Shown: piece after piece, positions 24,332-35,745 of the stretch
Layout of the letters: each line of letters starts with the position of its first letter
Numbering within the stretch: position 1 is the stretch's first letter
DNA from: Cryptomeria japonica
Lineage: Eukaryota > Streptophyta > Pinopsida > Cupressales > Cupressaceae
Assembly: GCF_030272615.1 (NCBI RefSeq)
Contig: NC_081410.1
Coordinates: forward strand, 291,027,957-291,091,956
Direction of reading: 5' to 3'
DNA length: 64,000 nucleotides
Translations under genes and position numbers: made by a program
The notes under the pieces: model-generated
Told to the model about the DNA's origin: nothing
What the model saw: only the letters and a program-made list of their open reading frames with translations
Databases searched by the model: none

Positions 24332-25657
24332 TTAGGTATAATATCGCTTGAGGTGCATGTTGTTCATAGGGTCAGAGAGTGGATCTCCCTCCATGGTGGC
24401 CAAATTATATGCTCCATTGCCTATGACCCTTGTTATAATGAAAGGACCTAGCCAATTAGGTTTGAATTTCCCTGGCCTTTCTCGTTCCACTAGGTTCCTT
24501 TGATTTTCTTTAAGTACTAGATCTCCCACTTGAAAAGTTTGTGGGCGGACCCGTTTATTATAACTTCGTCTCAGTCTATTTTGATATCCTTATAGATGGT
24601 TAAACATTGTTTGTCTTTTTTCATCAAGGGTTTCGAGTTCTTGTAACCTTGCTACCCTGTAGTCTTCCTCTAATATGATGTTCTGTAAGGAGACTCTTAG
24701 AGACGATATTTCTATTTCAATGGGGAGTATCGCTTTTGTACCATAGACCAAGGAATATGGTGTTGCCCCTGTAGGTGTGCGTACTCCTGTTCTGTAAGCC
24801 CAGAGAGTGGGATTTAACTGGAGATGCCAGTCCCATCCTGTGTCATTGACTACTTTCTTAAGAATTTTCAATTTTGTTTTATTTGTAGCCTCTGCTTGCC
24901 CATTAATTTGTGGATAATATGGTGTGGCAAATCTCTGTTATATATGAAATTCATCACACAACTCTTTCACTTCCTAGTTTGTAAATGGATGTCCGTTATC
25001 TATAACAAAGCACATTGGAACTCTGTATCTACATATAATGTAGTTGAGCATGAATTTTGATATCTACTTTCCAGTAGTGTACATAAGAGGAATTGCCTCA
25101 ACTCATTTGGTAAATTACTCAGTGGTTGTCGAGCTGAACTTGTGCCCATTGGAAGAAGTAGGGTTGATTTTACCCACTAGATCTAATCCCCATTGTGAAA
25201 ATGGCCATGGTGATGTGATGGGTTGAAGATCTTGTGTTGGTGCATGAATAAGGTCTCCATGCATTTGGCATTGTTTACACTTCTGTACATACTTGTAAGC
25301 ATCTTTTTCCATGGTTGGCCAGTAATACCCTGTTCTTAGCAATTTCTTTGACAATGGCGGACTACTTTGGTGAGCCCCACAGATTCCATCATGGACTTCT
25401 TTTAAAGCAAGGTGTGCTTCATTCTCATCCAGACATCGGAGAATAGTTCCATCGAAACCCTTTCTATACAAAGTATCAGCTATAATGGTGTATCTAGATG
25501 CCTGACGAATACTTGTCTTCTTTTGATTCCTGGACAGATCCAGTGACATGTATTGAGTATGTAAATATGTATATATTTCATTGTACCAAGGTGATTCTGG
25601 ATCCACAATTGCACATACATATTCTGATAGGGGAGTCTCATATGCAAGTAGCATCAA
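24332..25657 (-). pseudogene. integrase of element 1
   Basis: The order on the minus strand is: zinc-binding HHCC part (EVHDGICGAHQ ... CKQCQMHGD, near 25290-25420), catalytic core and C-terminal part. The first Asp is in SQWGLDLVGKI (about 25180), the second in CFVIDNGHPFTN (about 25000), and the Glu in INGQAEATN (about 24880); all three DDE residues are present. The end reads GDLVLKENQRN, then FKPNWLGPFIITRVIGNGAY and MNNMHLKRYYT (24332-24529). Several stops interrupt the core and the linker near 24540-24590. Function when intact: insertion of the cDNA with a 5-bp staggered cut, in agreement with the AAAAG duplication. Confidence 0.92.
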
Positions 25658-26470
25658 CTATTCTATGATGAACTCAAACTGAGTTTCGTTAGCAGGCATA
25701 TTGAGAAGAGATCCTATGGTTGCCATTGCATCTACGACCTTGTTTTTTATCCTTGGGATCTGTTCGAAGGTTATTTGGCTGAAGTGCTCCTTGTAATCTT
25801 CGACCAACTTCTTATAAGGCATGAGTTTGTCATCCTTGGTGTTGTAATCATCATTGACCTGGTTTACAATCAACTGTGAATCACCATAGACCCGTAACTC
25901 TTGTATTTTCCATTGCACAGTTGTACGAAGCCCTATGATGAGAGCTTCATATTCAGCCATATTGTAGGTGAATTGAAAATTGATCCTAAATGGCTTAGGT
26001 ATAACGTCCCCTTGAGGAGTAATAAAGAGAATCCTTGCTCCAGATCCGTGACTTGTATATGACCCATCAAAGTATAACTTCCACATTACTGAGGCAGTTA
26101 ATGTAAACACGGATTCGTCTGGAAAGTCTATTAGCAATGGGTGACTGTCTTGTAAAGGAGCTTCTGCTAATTGATCTGTTATAATTTGTCCTTTGATGGC
26201 TTTTATGTCTATGTATTCTATATCAAACTCGCTCAAGATCATAACCCACTTAGCCAATCGCCCGATCAATGTTGCTCTGCTCAATAGGTACTTGAGTGGG
26301 TCAAAGCGTGCAATGAGTTGTACCTTATGACTCAACATGTAATGTCTGAGCTTTTGGGATGCAAAGATTACTGCTAAGCATGCTCGCTCTATGGGGGTGT
26401 AATTAAGCTCATAGCCAATCAAAGTACTACTTATATAATAAATGGCTCTTTCTTTTCTATTTTTGTCATG
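25658..26470 (-). pseudogene. two consecutive RNase H domains of element 1
   Basis: The first RNase H (26200-26500) follows RT and shows IERACLAVIFASQKLRHYML, but the usual first catalytic Asp position reads LYISATNSALG, so the site is incomplete. The second (about 25690-26080) is of the archaeal type: YFDGSYTSHGSG, MAEYEALIIGL, RVYGDSQLIVNQV and NKVVDAMA keep the D-E-D-D set. This arrangement, a worn first domain followed by a complete second, is characteristic of Tat/Ogre elements. The frame is open over 254 codons and ends at a stop at 25655-25657, before the integrase. Confidence 0.9.
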
Positions 26471-28346
26471 CTATGCCAATAGAGCTCCTAGAGCTGAGTT
26501 TGTTGCTGATATGTATAACAATAGAGGTTGTCCTGGAGTAGGAGATATTAACACTAGTGTGTTCAAAAGATAATCTTTCAGAGCTTGGAAAGCTTCCTGG
26601 CATTGTTCTATCCATTTAAAAGTAACTCCTTTCCTGAGTAAATGTTGGAATGGGTGAAAATTATCTGCCAACTGTACTATGAATCTCCTTATGGATTGCA
26701 GTCTTCCTTGTAACCCTCTGAGTTGTTTAAGTGTTGACGGAGGTTGCATATCAATGATTGTCTTGACCTTGGTAGGGTCTATTTCAATTCCTCTATTTGA
26801 TACTATAAACCCTAACAGTTTACCTGTTGTTACGCCAAAGACACACTTCTTCGGGTTTAATCTGACATTATACTATTCTAACCGATCAAATATCTGTGTA
26901 AGAAAGGTGACTTTCTCTTGTTTGTGATTTAGACAATATATCATCCACGTAATCTTCCATTATATTGTGGATCATGTCATGAAATAATGTTGTCATGGCT
27001 CTTTGGTATGTTCCTCCGACATTTTTTAGACCAAATGGCATCACATTCCAGCAGTATGTTCCCCATGGGCATGTAAAGGTCGTTTTATGTTGATCTTCTG
27101 GTGCAATTTTAATCTGGTTGTATCCAGAAAAACCATCCATTAAGGATAGCATCTCATTTCCAATTGTTAGGTCAACTATCATGTCGATATTGGGTAGCGG
27201 AAAGTCATCCTTAGGACAAGCGTTATTTAGATCCTGAAAATCAGTACAAATTCTTATGCCTCCTGTGGGCTTAGTCACAGGTACCAGGTTGGATATCCAT
27301 TCCGCGTAGTCAATAGGTCTAATAAAACCTACATCCAACAACTTTTGTAGTTCTATTTTAACCAGTAATGCGATACTTGGATGCATTTTTCTTAATTTTT
27401 GCTTATAAGGTTTAACTCCCGGTATCAAAGGTAAGTGATGCAACACTAATTCAGAGTCTAAGTCTGGCATGTCTGAATAGGACCAAGCAAAGTTGATAGC
27501 TCTTTGTTTGAAAAAATGGATGAATCTGTCTTTTTCTTCCTTGCTTGGTGATTTTGCCTAATGGATGTTATGTACAACCTCCCCTTCTGCTATGTTTACT
27601 TCTTATGTTTCCTCTGTAAGTAACGCTGACCTTTCTCTTTCCATAGGAAGATTACCCAAATCACTCTTGTCATTATGAGTAGTTTGATCCTTATCTTCTT
27701 TTACAAAAGTACTTTCTTCTCCAAAGTATGTCGTTCTATTCAGGTCTATAACAAACCCTGCTTTATGATCACCTTGTGGAAATCCCTCTCAGACTCCTAG
27801 AAATTTTGAAATTGCTTTATCATTTTCAAACCAATCCAGCATTGGTTTTCCTTCTTGCCCCCAATCAATCAAGTGTGAATGCACTAGGGGTAAATCATCA
27901 CTCCCTTCTATAGTAGACTCTGATAACATGAAGACTTGATTGTTTGACTGGCTTTGTGTATCTTCATCCTGTATAAGCCTTATTTGATTCCTTAATATTA
28001 CACTTTCTAGTGGGCTAGAATCATGGAGTGATAAGAATTCGTAGTCATGAGAGTCTATCTTACTTTCAATATATGTTTCATCATATGAGCTATCATCACT
28101 TATTTCTTCTTATTCCTGCCTCTAATTCTATTGTAGATTGACTGGTCTTCTTTGGACATTAGTTACCCTTCTTAAGCCTGGTATAAGCCTTTGCAATCTT
28201 TCTTCATCTGTTTCATTAGGTTGAGCCTGAGTTGCTTCTCATGGTAGAAGTAGTGACAATAACCATGGGTGGGATTCAGGTGGTGGTGGTAAACCTGCAT
28301 CTGTTGCCACATTAGCCTGTACTGTTGTGTCAACGACTACATCATT
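26471..28346 (-). pseudogene. linker and reverse transcriptase of element 1
   Basis: After a 0.8-kb linker with several stops, RT begins near 27470. Visible motifs are KIELQKLLDVGFIRPIDYAE, TDFQDLNNACPKDDFPLPNI, LMDGFSGYNQIKIAPEDQ, TTFTCPWGTYCWNVMPFGLK and the catalytic YVDDI (about 26945), then LKQLRGLQGRLQSIRRFI in the thumb/connection (26471-26749). Stops and a frame break near 26880 interrupt it. The enzyme would copy the element RNA into DNA; this copy cannot. Confidence 0.92.
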
Positions 28347-29591
28347 TTATAACTCAGTGGTAGGTTCTTGCAGGAGTTGTCTCATGTCTTCTCCATCTGA
28401 TTCTGCACTAGGTGATGTAGGTGCCTGATTACTTATTTGAGATGAAGATGGAAGCGCCTGTGTGGACAAATTCCTTTGTGATATGAAATCTGATGGTTTG
28501 CTTGGTTGATTTAGTAGATCAAGAGTACATTGTCTTGCTTTGGTGATATGTTGTACATGCTTGTATCCCAATCTTTGATTCCCTGGATTATCATTAGAAA
28601 CAACAGGTTCTAGTCTTCCTTGTTTATGTAACCCAAGGCCTGTGGTACCATCATATCCATGTCTTTGGAGTATTTTGAATCCATTGCCATACTGATCTGT
28701 GTGTATTTTGGGTATTGTCATATGATGTTCTTCTCTATATATCCAATGGTTAACATCTTCATTCAGGGAATCTTCTTGTAAGTCACCCCATCTAATGAAA
28801 GAGCACGAGTCTGTATATCTGACAATTTCTTTTCCTTTGTCCTGTTTTTGCACTATAGTGTGAGGTTTCCCAAAGGACTTAGGAGAAAGAGACAATTGTT
28901 TCCCACTTAAAGTATTTGCAATAAAGTACTCTCCACAACCCATATCTTTTATTTGCAAGGAAGATGTTGTAGGCATATCCTTTTTTGTTTTTGTGATCTT
29001 TAATGTTTCCAATTGTGTAGTGAGAGGTGCGGCCTGATTGATAGGTACCTGATTATCCACACTGTCTTTCAGATAATTGCAATGTTGGAATGGATTTGGA
29101 TCACCCTTTATGGTGATTTCAATACCACTGTATGGGAATTTGACACATTGATGGAACATGGATGTTACTACTTGCATGGTGTGGATCCATGGGCAGCCCA
29201 ATAACATGTTATATCCCAATTCTTTGTCCAAGACTTGAAAAGCGACCTCTGTCGTTATTGGTCCTACTTGTATAGGTAATGTTACAATGCCTTTAGATGG
29301 ACGTTCTTCATCATCGTAAGCCTTGATATTTACCCTCTTGGAAGAATCAATGTGAAGTTCAGAATACCCTAGTGCTTTGACCAGCTTTAAAGTACAAATG
29401 TTGAGACCGACTCCCCCATCTATGAGTACTCTTCTGATTCTTTTCTTATGAATGTAAGCTTCCAGATGTAGTGGGTCGTTATGAAGCAATCTATCACTAG
29501 GAATATATTGTTCTATGAATGCAATACGCGTGCCTTGTGTCAGATTTCCCACCATAGATTGGAAAGCATTTTCATCTATATCTCTGTTCAC
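28347..29591 (-). CDS. protease and G-patch part of the element 1 polyprotein
   Basis: The frame is open for 414 codons. Near residues 50-75 is the aspartic-protease signature RVLIDGGVGLNICTLKLVKA; the catalytic Asp is kept, but the usual Ser/Thr after it is Gly. Around residues 300-330 (about 28605-28700) there is a G-patch: NGFKILQRHGYDGTTGLGL followed by HKQGRLEPV. The C-terminus is Ser/Gln/Pro-rich. One TAA at 29598-29600 separates this frame from the gag C-terminal frame upstream, which is otherwise in phase. Element 2 keeps the same MGCGEY region (63985 downwards). Confidence 0.85.
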   Translation of the reverse strand: MNRDIDENAFQSMVGNLTQGTRIAFIEQYIPSDRLLHNDPLHLEAYIHKKRIRRVLIDGGVGLNICTLKLVKALGYSELHIDSSKRVNIKAYDDEERPSKGIVTLPIQVGPITTEVAFQVLDKELGYNMLLGCPWIHTMQVVTSMFHQCVKFPYSGIEITIKGDPNPFQHCNYLKDSVDNQVPINQAAPLTTQLETLKITKTKKDMPTTSSLQIKDMGCGEYFIANTLSGKQLSLSPKSFGKPHTIVQKQDKGKEIVRYTDSCSFIRWGDLQEDSLNEDVNHWIYREEHHMTIPKIHTDQYGNGFKILQRHGYDGTTGLGLHKQGRLEPVVSNDNPGNQRLGYKHVQHITKARQCTLDLLNQPSKPSDFISQRNLSTQALPSSSQISNQAPTSPSAESDGEDMRQLLQEPTTEL

Positions 29592-29600
29592 TGTCGAATC

Positions 29601-31900
29601 TTAAAGTGCTTTGTCCAGTATAGCTCTATGAGCGGGCAAAATTCGCAATAGTTTGAATAATGATATCTGTGCAGGAGTTTTCTTAAGTTGATCAACAACA
29701 TTGTAAGTTCCTATTGCTGGTGATTGATTTTGTGGTATTCCTTGTAAAGTTACCTTTGATCTGCGAGTAACTACTGCACAGTCTATGTCTCTGCGAGTTA
29801 TGGTGATCGTAGCAATTGTATCATTTGTATCATAGGTTGTTTTATCAAGATTTGTGTTAAATCCCTCTTCATAGTCTGTATGGGTATGTTTGGCATCCAT
29901 GATATGTTCTATGAGTTCATATTCAAACCAACCTGAGTGAGATGGTTGATCATGCCCCCAGTCTCTGAGACAAAGATTTATATCATCATCGTACTTCGGT
30001 GCCTCTAATATCATGCAAATTTGGTTATCATTTGTGTGAATGTTATGATATTGGTCATCTTGATCAAGTGTTTCTTGTGAATCATTGTTTGCTATATCTC
30101 CTGAGCTAATGGCATGAATAGTGTAGTCATATGAGACCTTTGTGTAGTTAGTTATATTGTCTTGGGTACCTAATGTGGTAGATTTACCCTTGTCATGCTT
30201 AACAAAAGGATCCTTAAAAATTGTATGATTTGTGTTTGTTGAGGTTTTATCGGTATCAATTGTGATGTCCCCTTGGTCTATCATACCTTGGACCAAGTTT
30301 TTCAATTTGTAGCAACTTGCCATTTTGTGACCTTTAGTCCTATGATAATCACAAAAATCATTATCATTCCACCATGTGGGTTTGAAAGGACCTGGTTCAT
30401 ACACTCTTACCTCGGGTAAAGTGATCATGTTTGTCTGTATTAACTTTTTGAGTGCTGACTCAATAGGTTCTCCTAGAGGTGTGTAATTTCTTCTTGGAGT
30501 ATTTACCCTGGGGTATCTTGTGTTTGTGTTTTGTGAAGCATTTACATTTGTTGATGTTGTGTTATTCCCTATATGTGGATTTGTTGACTGACTCGTTCCC
30601 AAAGATAAAATGGGTTGAGTTCTATTTATCGTTCTGGCATCTACAATACCATCATTTGTCACATTTTTGTTTTTTGACCAAAACTTAGGTTTGTCATTAT
30701 TGTTGGTATTTCCATACTTAATAAGACCTTGTTCTACTAGTCCCTTCTCACATTTGAGAGCCTTCTGTGATTTGTTTGAATGTGGTTAAACATTGCATTT
30801 ATATCGGATATTTAATCTTAGGAATCAAAATTTCTGTGAACATATCCACTTGCTCTATTTCTGGGATAATTGTCTTCCACCTCCTATAGAGAGCCCTCCA
30901 TCGTTGTATGAAGGATGCAAATGTTTCATTCTCATATTGTTTAGCAACACACAAGTCCATCAAAGTAACTGGGGTGTCAATATTGTGCGAGAAGTTTGCA
31001 ATAAATTATTCAGCTAATTCTCCCCATGATGTGATGGTTGGTGGTAAATGTGAAAACCACTCTAAAGCCGGACCTCCCAGACTTTTAGAAAATAGTCTCA
31101 TTAGATAAGTATCTTCTGAGGCAACCTCTATACATACTGTAAAAAATTCTCTAATATGATCTCTAAGATCACCCTTCCCTTGATATCTATCAAATTTGAG
31201 CGTTTCAAAATATTGTGGGAAAGGCGACATGTATAATGTGTGATCGAATGGATAAGGACGTAAGTCCTGCATTGTGTAGCTCTTTTTATCGTTACTAGTT
31301 TGCATGGTCGTCATTTGTTGTTGTAAATTCTATATTTGTTGTGTCAGAATATCTGTTTGTGTCAAAGGTATACCTTGTGTTTGTGTATGTCCCACAAAAG
31401 GATTTGTGGTTGCATAACTAGGAGGTTGTTGGAAGGTACCAAGATTATAACCTTATGTGTTGTGTGTTCCACTAGGTACTGTGAAATAGCTAATATGCAA
31501 ACCCATGTTTGGTTGAGTTGTACTCGTTGTATTGGCAAGACCTAGATTTGCATTTTGATAACTATATGTGGATCTCATAGAATAAGAAACTTGAGGTTGG
31601 GTTGCACTTGTTGCTTGTGTTTGAATAGGTGTTGAGACACTTGATATTATCGGTATGCTTTGTGATGGTATACTAGCATTGATCGCCGAGGATGACACAC
31701 TTGTTTGAAAGTTTGCATTTGTGTTGACATTTGTTTGGATAGGTATTGTTTGAGGAAAACTGGAGGTCGTTGCTTGTATTTGTGTCAAGGGTGGTGTTTG
31801 ACTGTTATCTTGACCTAAAGTTTTTCCTGGTGGTAAAATCTTTGTGCCATCAAAATCCTCAGGTAGTTTTGCCCCATTTTGTATTAACAACGAAAGATAT
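29601..31900 (-). pseudogene. gag of element 1
   Basis: The N-terminal part (31453-31900) is low-complexity Thr/Ser/Gln/Asn-rich. The gag core (30795-31314) contains FPQYFETLKFDRYQGKGDLR and GGPALEWFSHLPPTI, followed after one stop at 31006 by a FIQRWR-type stretch typical of the retrotrans-gag domain. The C-terminal part (29601-30662, 353 codons) has FCDYHRTKGHKMASC, the Cys/His motif usual in Tat gags instead of a CCHC knuckle. The true gag start is missing: the frame runs directly into the truncated 5' LTR at 31901. Confidence 0.85.
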
Positions 31901-32779
31901 TGTTGATTGAAGGAGTGAAACTCAATAAATTAAATAGATTAATTGAGTCAACTGATTGAGAAAAAGCTGACTAAAGGAAGAAAAAGAATGATTGGGGGAA
32001 ATAAAGAGGATGACACATAAAGCTTAATTTAGAAAAAGCTAACTCGAAGATGGGAATAAAGACTTGAGAGATAAATGATTTAATTTATTAATCGATTGAA
32101 TTAATTAATTTAGCATGTGCTTGCATTTAGATTTAGATTTTCAATTTAATCTTTGCATGATTTTTATTCAAATAATTGAATTTATTAATTCAATTTAGTA
32201 TTTGAATATATTTAGAACTTGACTTTGATTTTCAATTTGGTTTTTGAAATCAGGCACATGTAATTGAATTTTGAAGAAATTAGAAGAATGTGAAATTAAA
32301 TGAAATTAGAATTTGAGGATTTGGAAATGGAAGAATTAATTAGTTAATTAAATAATTTAAAGAAACTATTTAATTATATAGAAATAGAATTTAATTAAAT
32401 AATAAAGATTATTTAATTAGAGGAATTAAAATCATAATTAATTAAATAATAAATACTTAATTAATATTTAGAAGAGGGTTGAATGATTAGATGTTTGGAG
32501 ATAGAAATTGAATAATTAATTAATTAATTTAAATAATAAAGATTATTTAAATTGGGGAATTAACCATAATTAATTAAATAATAAATATTTAATTAACATT
32601 AGAGAATGATTAAATGATCAAATGATGATAGAATAGGAAAATAGAATAATCAGTGAGATGTTGAGAAAATATGAAATTAGAAGAAATAGATTAATTAAAT
32701 TAATTAAATAATAAAGATTATTTAATCAATTAGGGGAATAATTAGTACATGATCAACAAGACATTTTTAGGTCTCTACA
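31901..32779 (-). repeat. 5' LTR of element 1 (truncated)
   Basis: Matches 18002-18890 of the 3' LTR over its whole length. In element direction it starts TGTAGAGACC at 32779, beside the AAAAG target duplication. The last 386 bp of the LTR (17616-18001 in the other copy), the primer-binding site and the leader are deleted. The joint lies near TTGTTGATT at 31900, in the gag frame. Confidence 0.9.
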
Positions 32780-32784
32780 AAAAG

Positions 32785-33200
32785 TATGTTCAAATCTGAA
32801 TGTATAACGAATGGTTTTTATTTTTTGTTTCAAATCGAGCTTGGTTTACGTGTTATTGATTTAGTTTACATGTTATGGTTTACATTTTTTGTTTGAAATC
32901 AAATGGTTTGCATTTTCTGTTTGAATATATATATATGTCTGTATAGATATGTGTGTGTGTTAGTTGAAAAATTATAGATTTTACCAGCATCTAAACTGGC
33001 TTTGAAAACACGATACGTTTATCAGAAAATCGACTAACACAAAAGTTAGTCACACATTAGACACCGTTGATTTTTTTTTAACAATTGCAATTTTTCAAGC
33101 ATTCACTAACATGATGTACATTTGCACTATTTTGGAGCCAGAATAGACGCGTAGTGCATAACATGAAGGTTAGTGATCCATTTTGGAGACAGATTTTAGC
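32785..33200. other. right flank of element 1
   Basis: Contains a segment (about 32814-32880) similar to 17470-17532 on the other side of the element, and a diverged internal repetition of GGTTTrCATTTTTTGTTTGAAATC. At about 33030 there is GACTAACAC-AAAA-GTTAGTC, an imperfect palindrome of the same type as in the satellite at 53-56.6 kb. No gene is seen. Confidence 0.45.
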
Positions 33201-33203
33201 CGG

Positions 33204-33693
<490 letters not shown>

Positions 33694-33699
33694 TCATTG

Positions 33700-35740
33700 C
33701 CTCTCTTCTCCTGAAGATGGCTATTTGGTATTGGTTCTAGAACATGTACTGTAATGGAAAGAGAGCTTCCTTAAGACTACCTAACAGTTCAAGTGCAGAG
33801 GAGAAAAAAGTTTCAAGTGTTGATTTTTTATTTTTTTCTTCCTCTACTCTTATTTTTTTGAAGCGTTGATTTTTGACATTTCAATTTGATAATCAACTTC
33901 TTCTATTATTTCAATCATCTTTTTTTCTAAAGCCATAATGAAATGAAGTTTTATTGCTAAATTATTGTGTATTTAAAATGATGTTTTATTGCAAAATAAT
34001 TGTGTATTTGAGTTTAACATTCCAAAGTAAAGTGTTTGTTTACAACAAATGTCTTTATATTTTTGTTATTTCTATTTTTTTTAATCAAAGTAAGATACAA
34101 AAATAACAGCTAAAGTAAGTAGAAAAATACATTGCACTAGACAATACAAGCAACATAAGGGAAAAATCTCTCATCCTAGTAACAATAACAATGGCATAAC
34201 ATGGAAGAAATGTGTGAATAGGTCCATATGACATATGAATGGAAGAGAATGTATCAATTGACCTTTTAGTGCAATTTAATTTGTAAAATCGAATAATAAT
34301 TAAAATGTAGATGATAACTGATACTCTTCCCCTTTCCCTTGTCTATAAACATCATTGTTTGTCAAATAACACTAGTATAACAAAGTTAAGGTTTAAAGGA
34401 TTATGACAACATTTTAACTAGGAGCGTCCTTGGTTCAAAATTGTTCTATAAGAAAGTTGAGCATTTGAATATCTATGACAAAAAAATAAAATTGGAGTAT
34501 TCTAAAATAACCTCAGCTACAAAATATAATATTGTGTACCCATCTAAACTTATTTAAGTTTCAAGGCACACAACCAAAATTATTTAAGTTTTCAAGTTGA
34601 CTAAACAAACTTCAGATGGAAATCTCACAAATCAATAGTTTATTAACCTTAAACCTATAATGCATTCAAGCAATAAACAACCAAACGGTGTCTCCAGAAA
34701 TTGTACCTACAGAAATCTTTGAATTCATGCGACTGTAGTTACATACAAATGGTACTTCACTGATTAGCAAATTTACCTCGTATCTGTAATGTACTACAAA
34801 CCCACTAGGCCCTATGTGTCAGGTATTGGTTCTGGAACTTATACTGTAATGGAAAGAGAGCTTCCTTAAGATTACTTTTGACTTAGGACTATTGTATCTT
34901 TATGATGTTTATAATAAAGCTCTTTTCTTATCATAGCTTTGCTTCTACAAACATAATGAAGTAAACCCATGCACAAAATAACTTTGATTCTCATACGAGA
35001 TCATAGGGGAATGATGAGAATATGCCTCATACCTCATTCTCTTGGAGAAGTTGATTAATTTATAAGAGTCATGACACCCGAGTTGACTAGTTGCATCCAG
35101 TCCAAATGAGAGCAACATAAAATTATGAAGAGGAACATTTTTTGAGTTCCTATATGCAATTTTCAGATTTATGATATATGGGAATTCGAACACTCTTAAG
35201 TATTGACAAAATATGTGAATTCTTGGTGAAAAGAAACTTGAACAAATAAGAAACCTGACCATTTAGTTTTGCTGCAACTTTTGGTACAAAATCACTCGTT
35301 GAAGTTGAGGTCCTGATATCTTTATCTTATTTGCATATTTGGATAGAGCTTTGTGATTTGAGATTGAGATTGACCTTAATTAGATGCTGGAGAACTCAAG
35401 GATTTTGAATACACCTATTAACTGAACACCTCAAACACTTTGCATGAATAACTCATTTATCAATGGTTTGGTCTTAGTCATGAACACAATGATCTCAACA
35501 CCAAACTAGAATTTGATTTTGAGACGAAATGCTTTTGATTGTATGTACATCGTCGTTCTAAGTTGTCATTGACTGACTTTGGCTCTTTATTATTGTTAAT
35601 GTCTTTATGTCTATGATAATGTTTCAACTCTTTGTCAACCTTGCTCTGTGTGCTTGCCATTGTTTGTGAAGTGGTATATAATTCGACAATACTGTCTGAT
35701 ATGTACATCACTAGGATGGGAAAACACCAAAAATGGTAGC
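33700..35740. other. non-coding stretch with a 52-bp direct repeat
   Basis: A unit beginning GGTATTGGTTCTrGAAC and ending AGAGAGCTTCCTTAAGA occurs at 33727-33778 and again at 34822-34873, in the same direction, 1,095 bp apart, with a few substitutions. No protein is recognised between or around them. Confidence 0.6.
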
Positions 35741-35745
35741 ACATT

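Larger units (their letters stand above)
17616..32779 (-). mobile_element. Tat-type Ty3/gypsy LTR retrotransposon with antisense PMD gene (element 1)
   Basis: The 15,164-bp element is read on the minus strand. It is bounded by TG...CA ends and by the 5-bp direct repeat AAAAG at 17611-17615 and 32780-32784. Order in element direction: truncated 5' LTR, gag, protease with G-patch, reverse transcriptase, RNase H, second RNase H, integrase, long spacer carrying an antisense PMD gene, polypurine tract, 3' LTR. The double RNase H and the extra antisense gene between integrase and 3' LTR place it in the Tat clade of plant Ty3/gypsy elements. Many stops in gag and pol, and a deletion that removed the end of the 5' LTR, the primer-binding site and the leader, show it is defective. 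The LTRs share most bases but carry scattered differences and indels, so the insertion is not recent. Confidence 0.93.
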
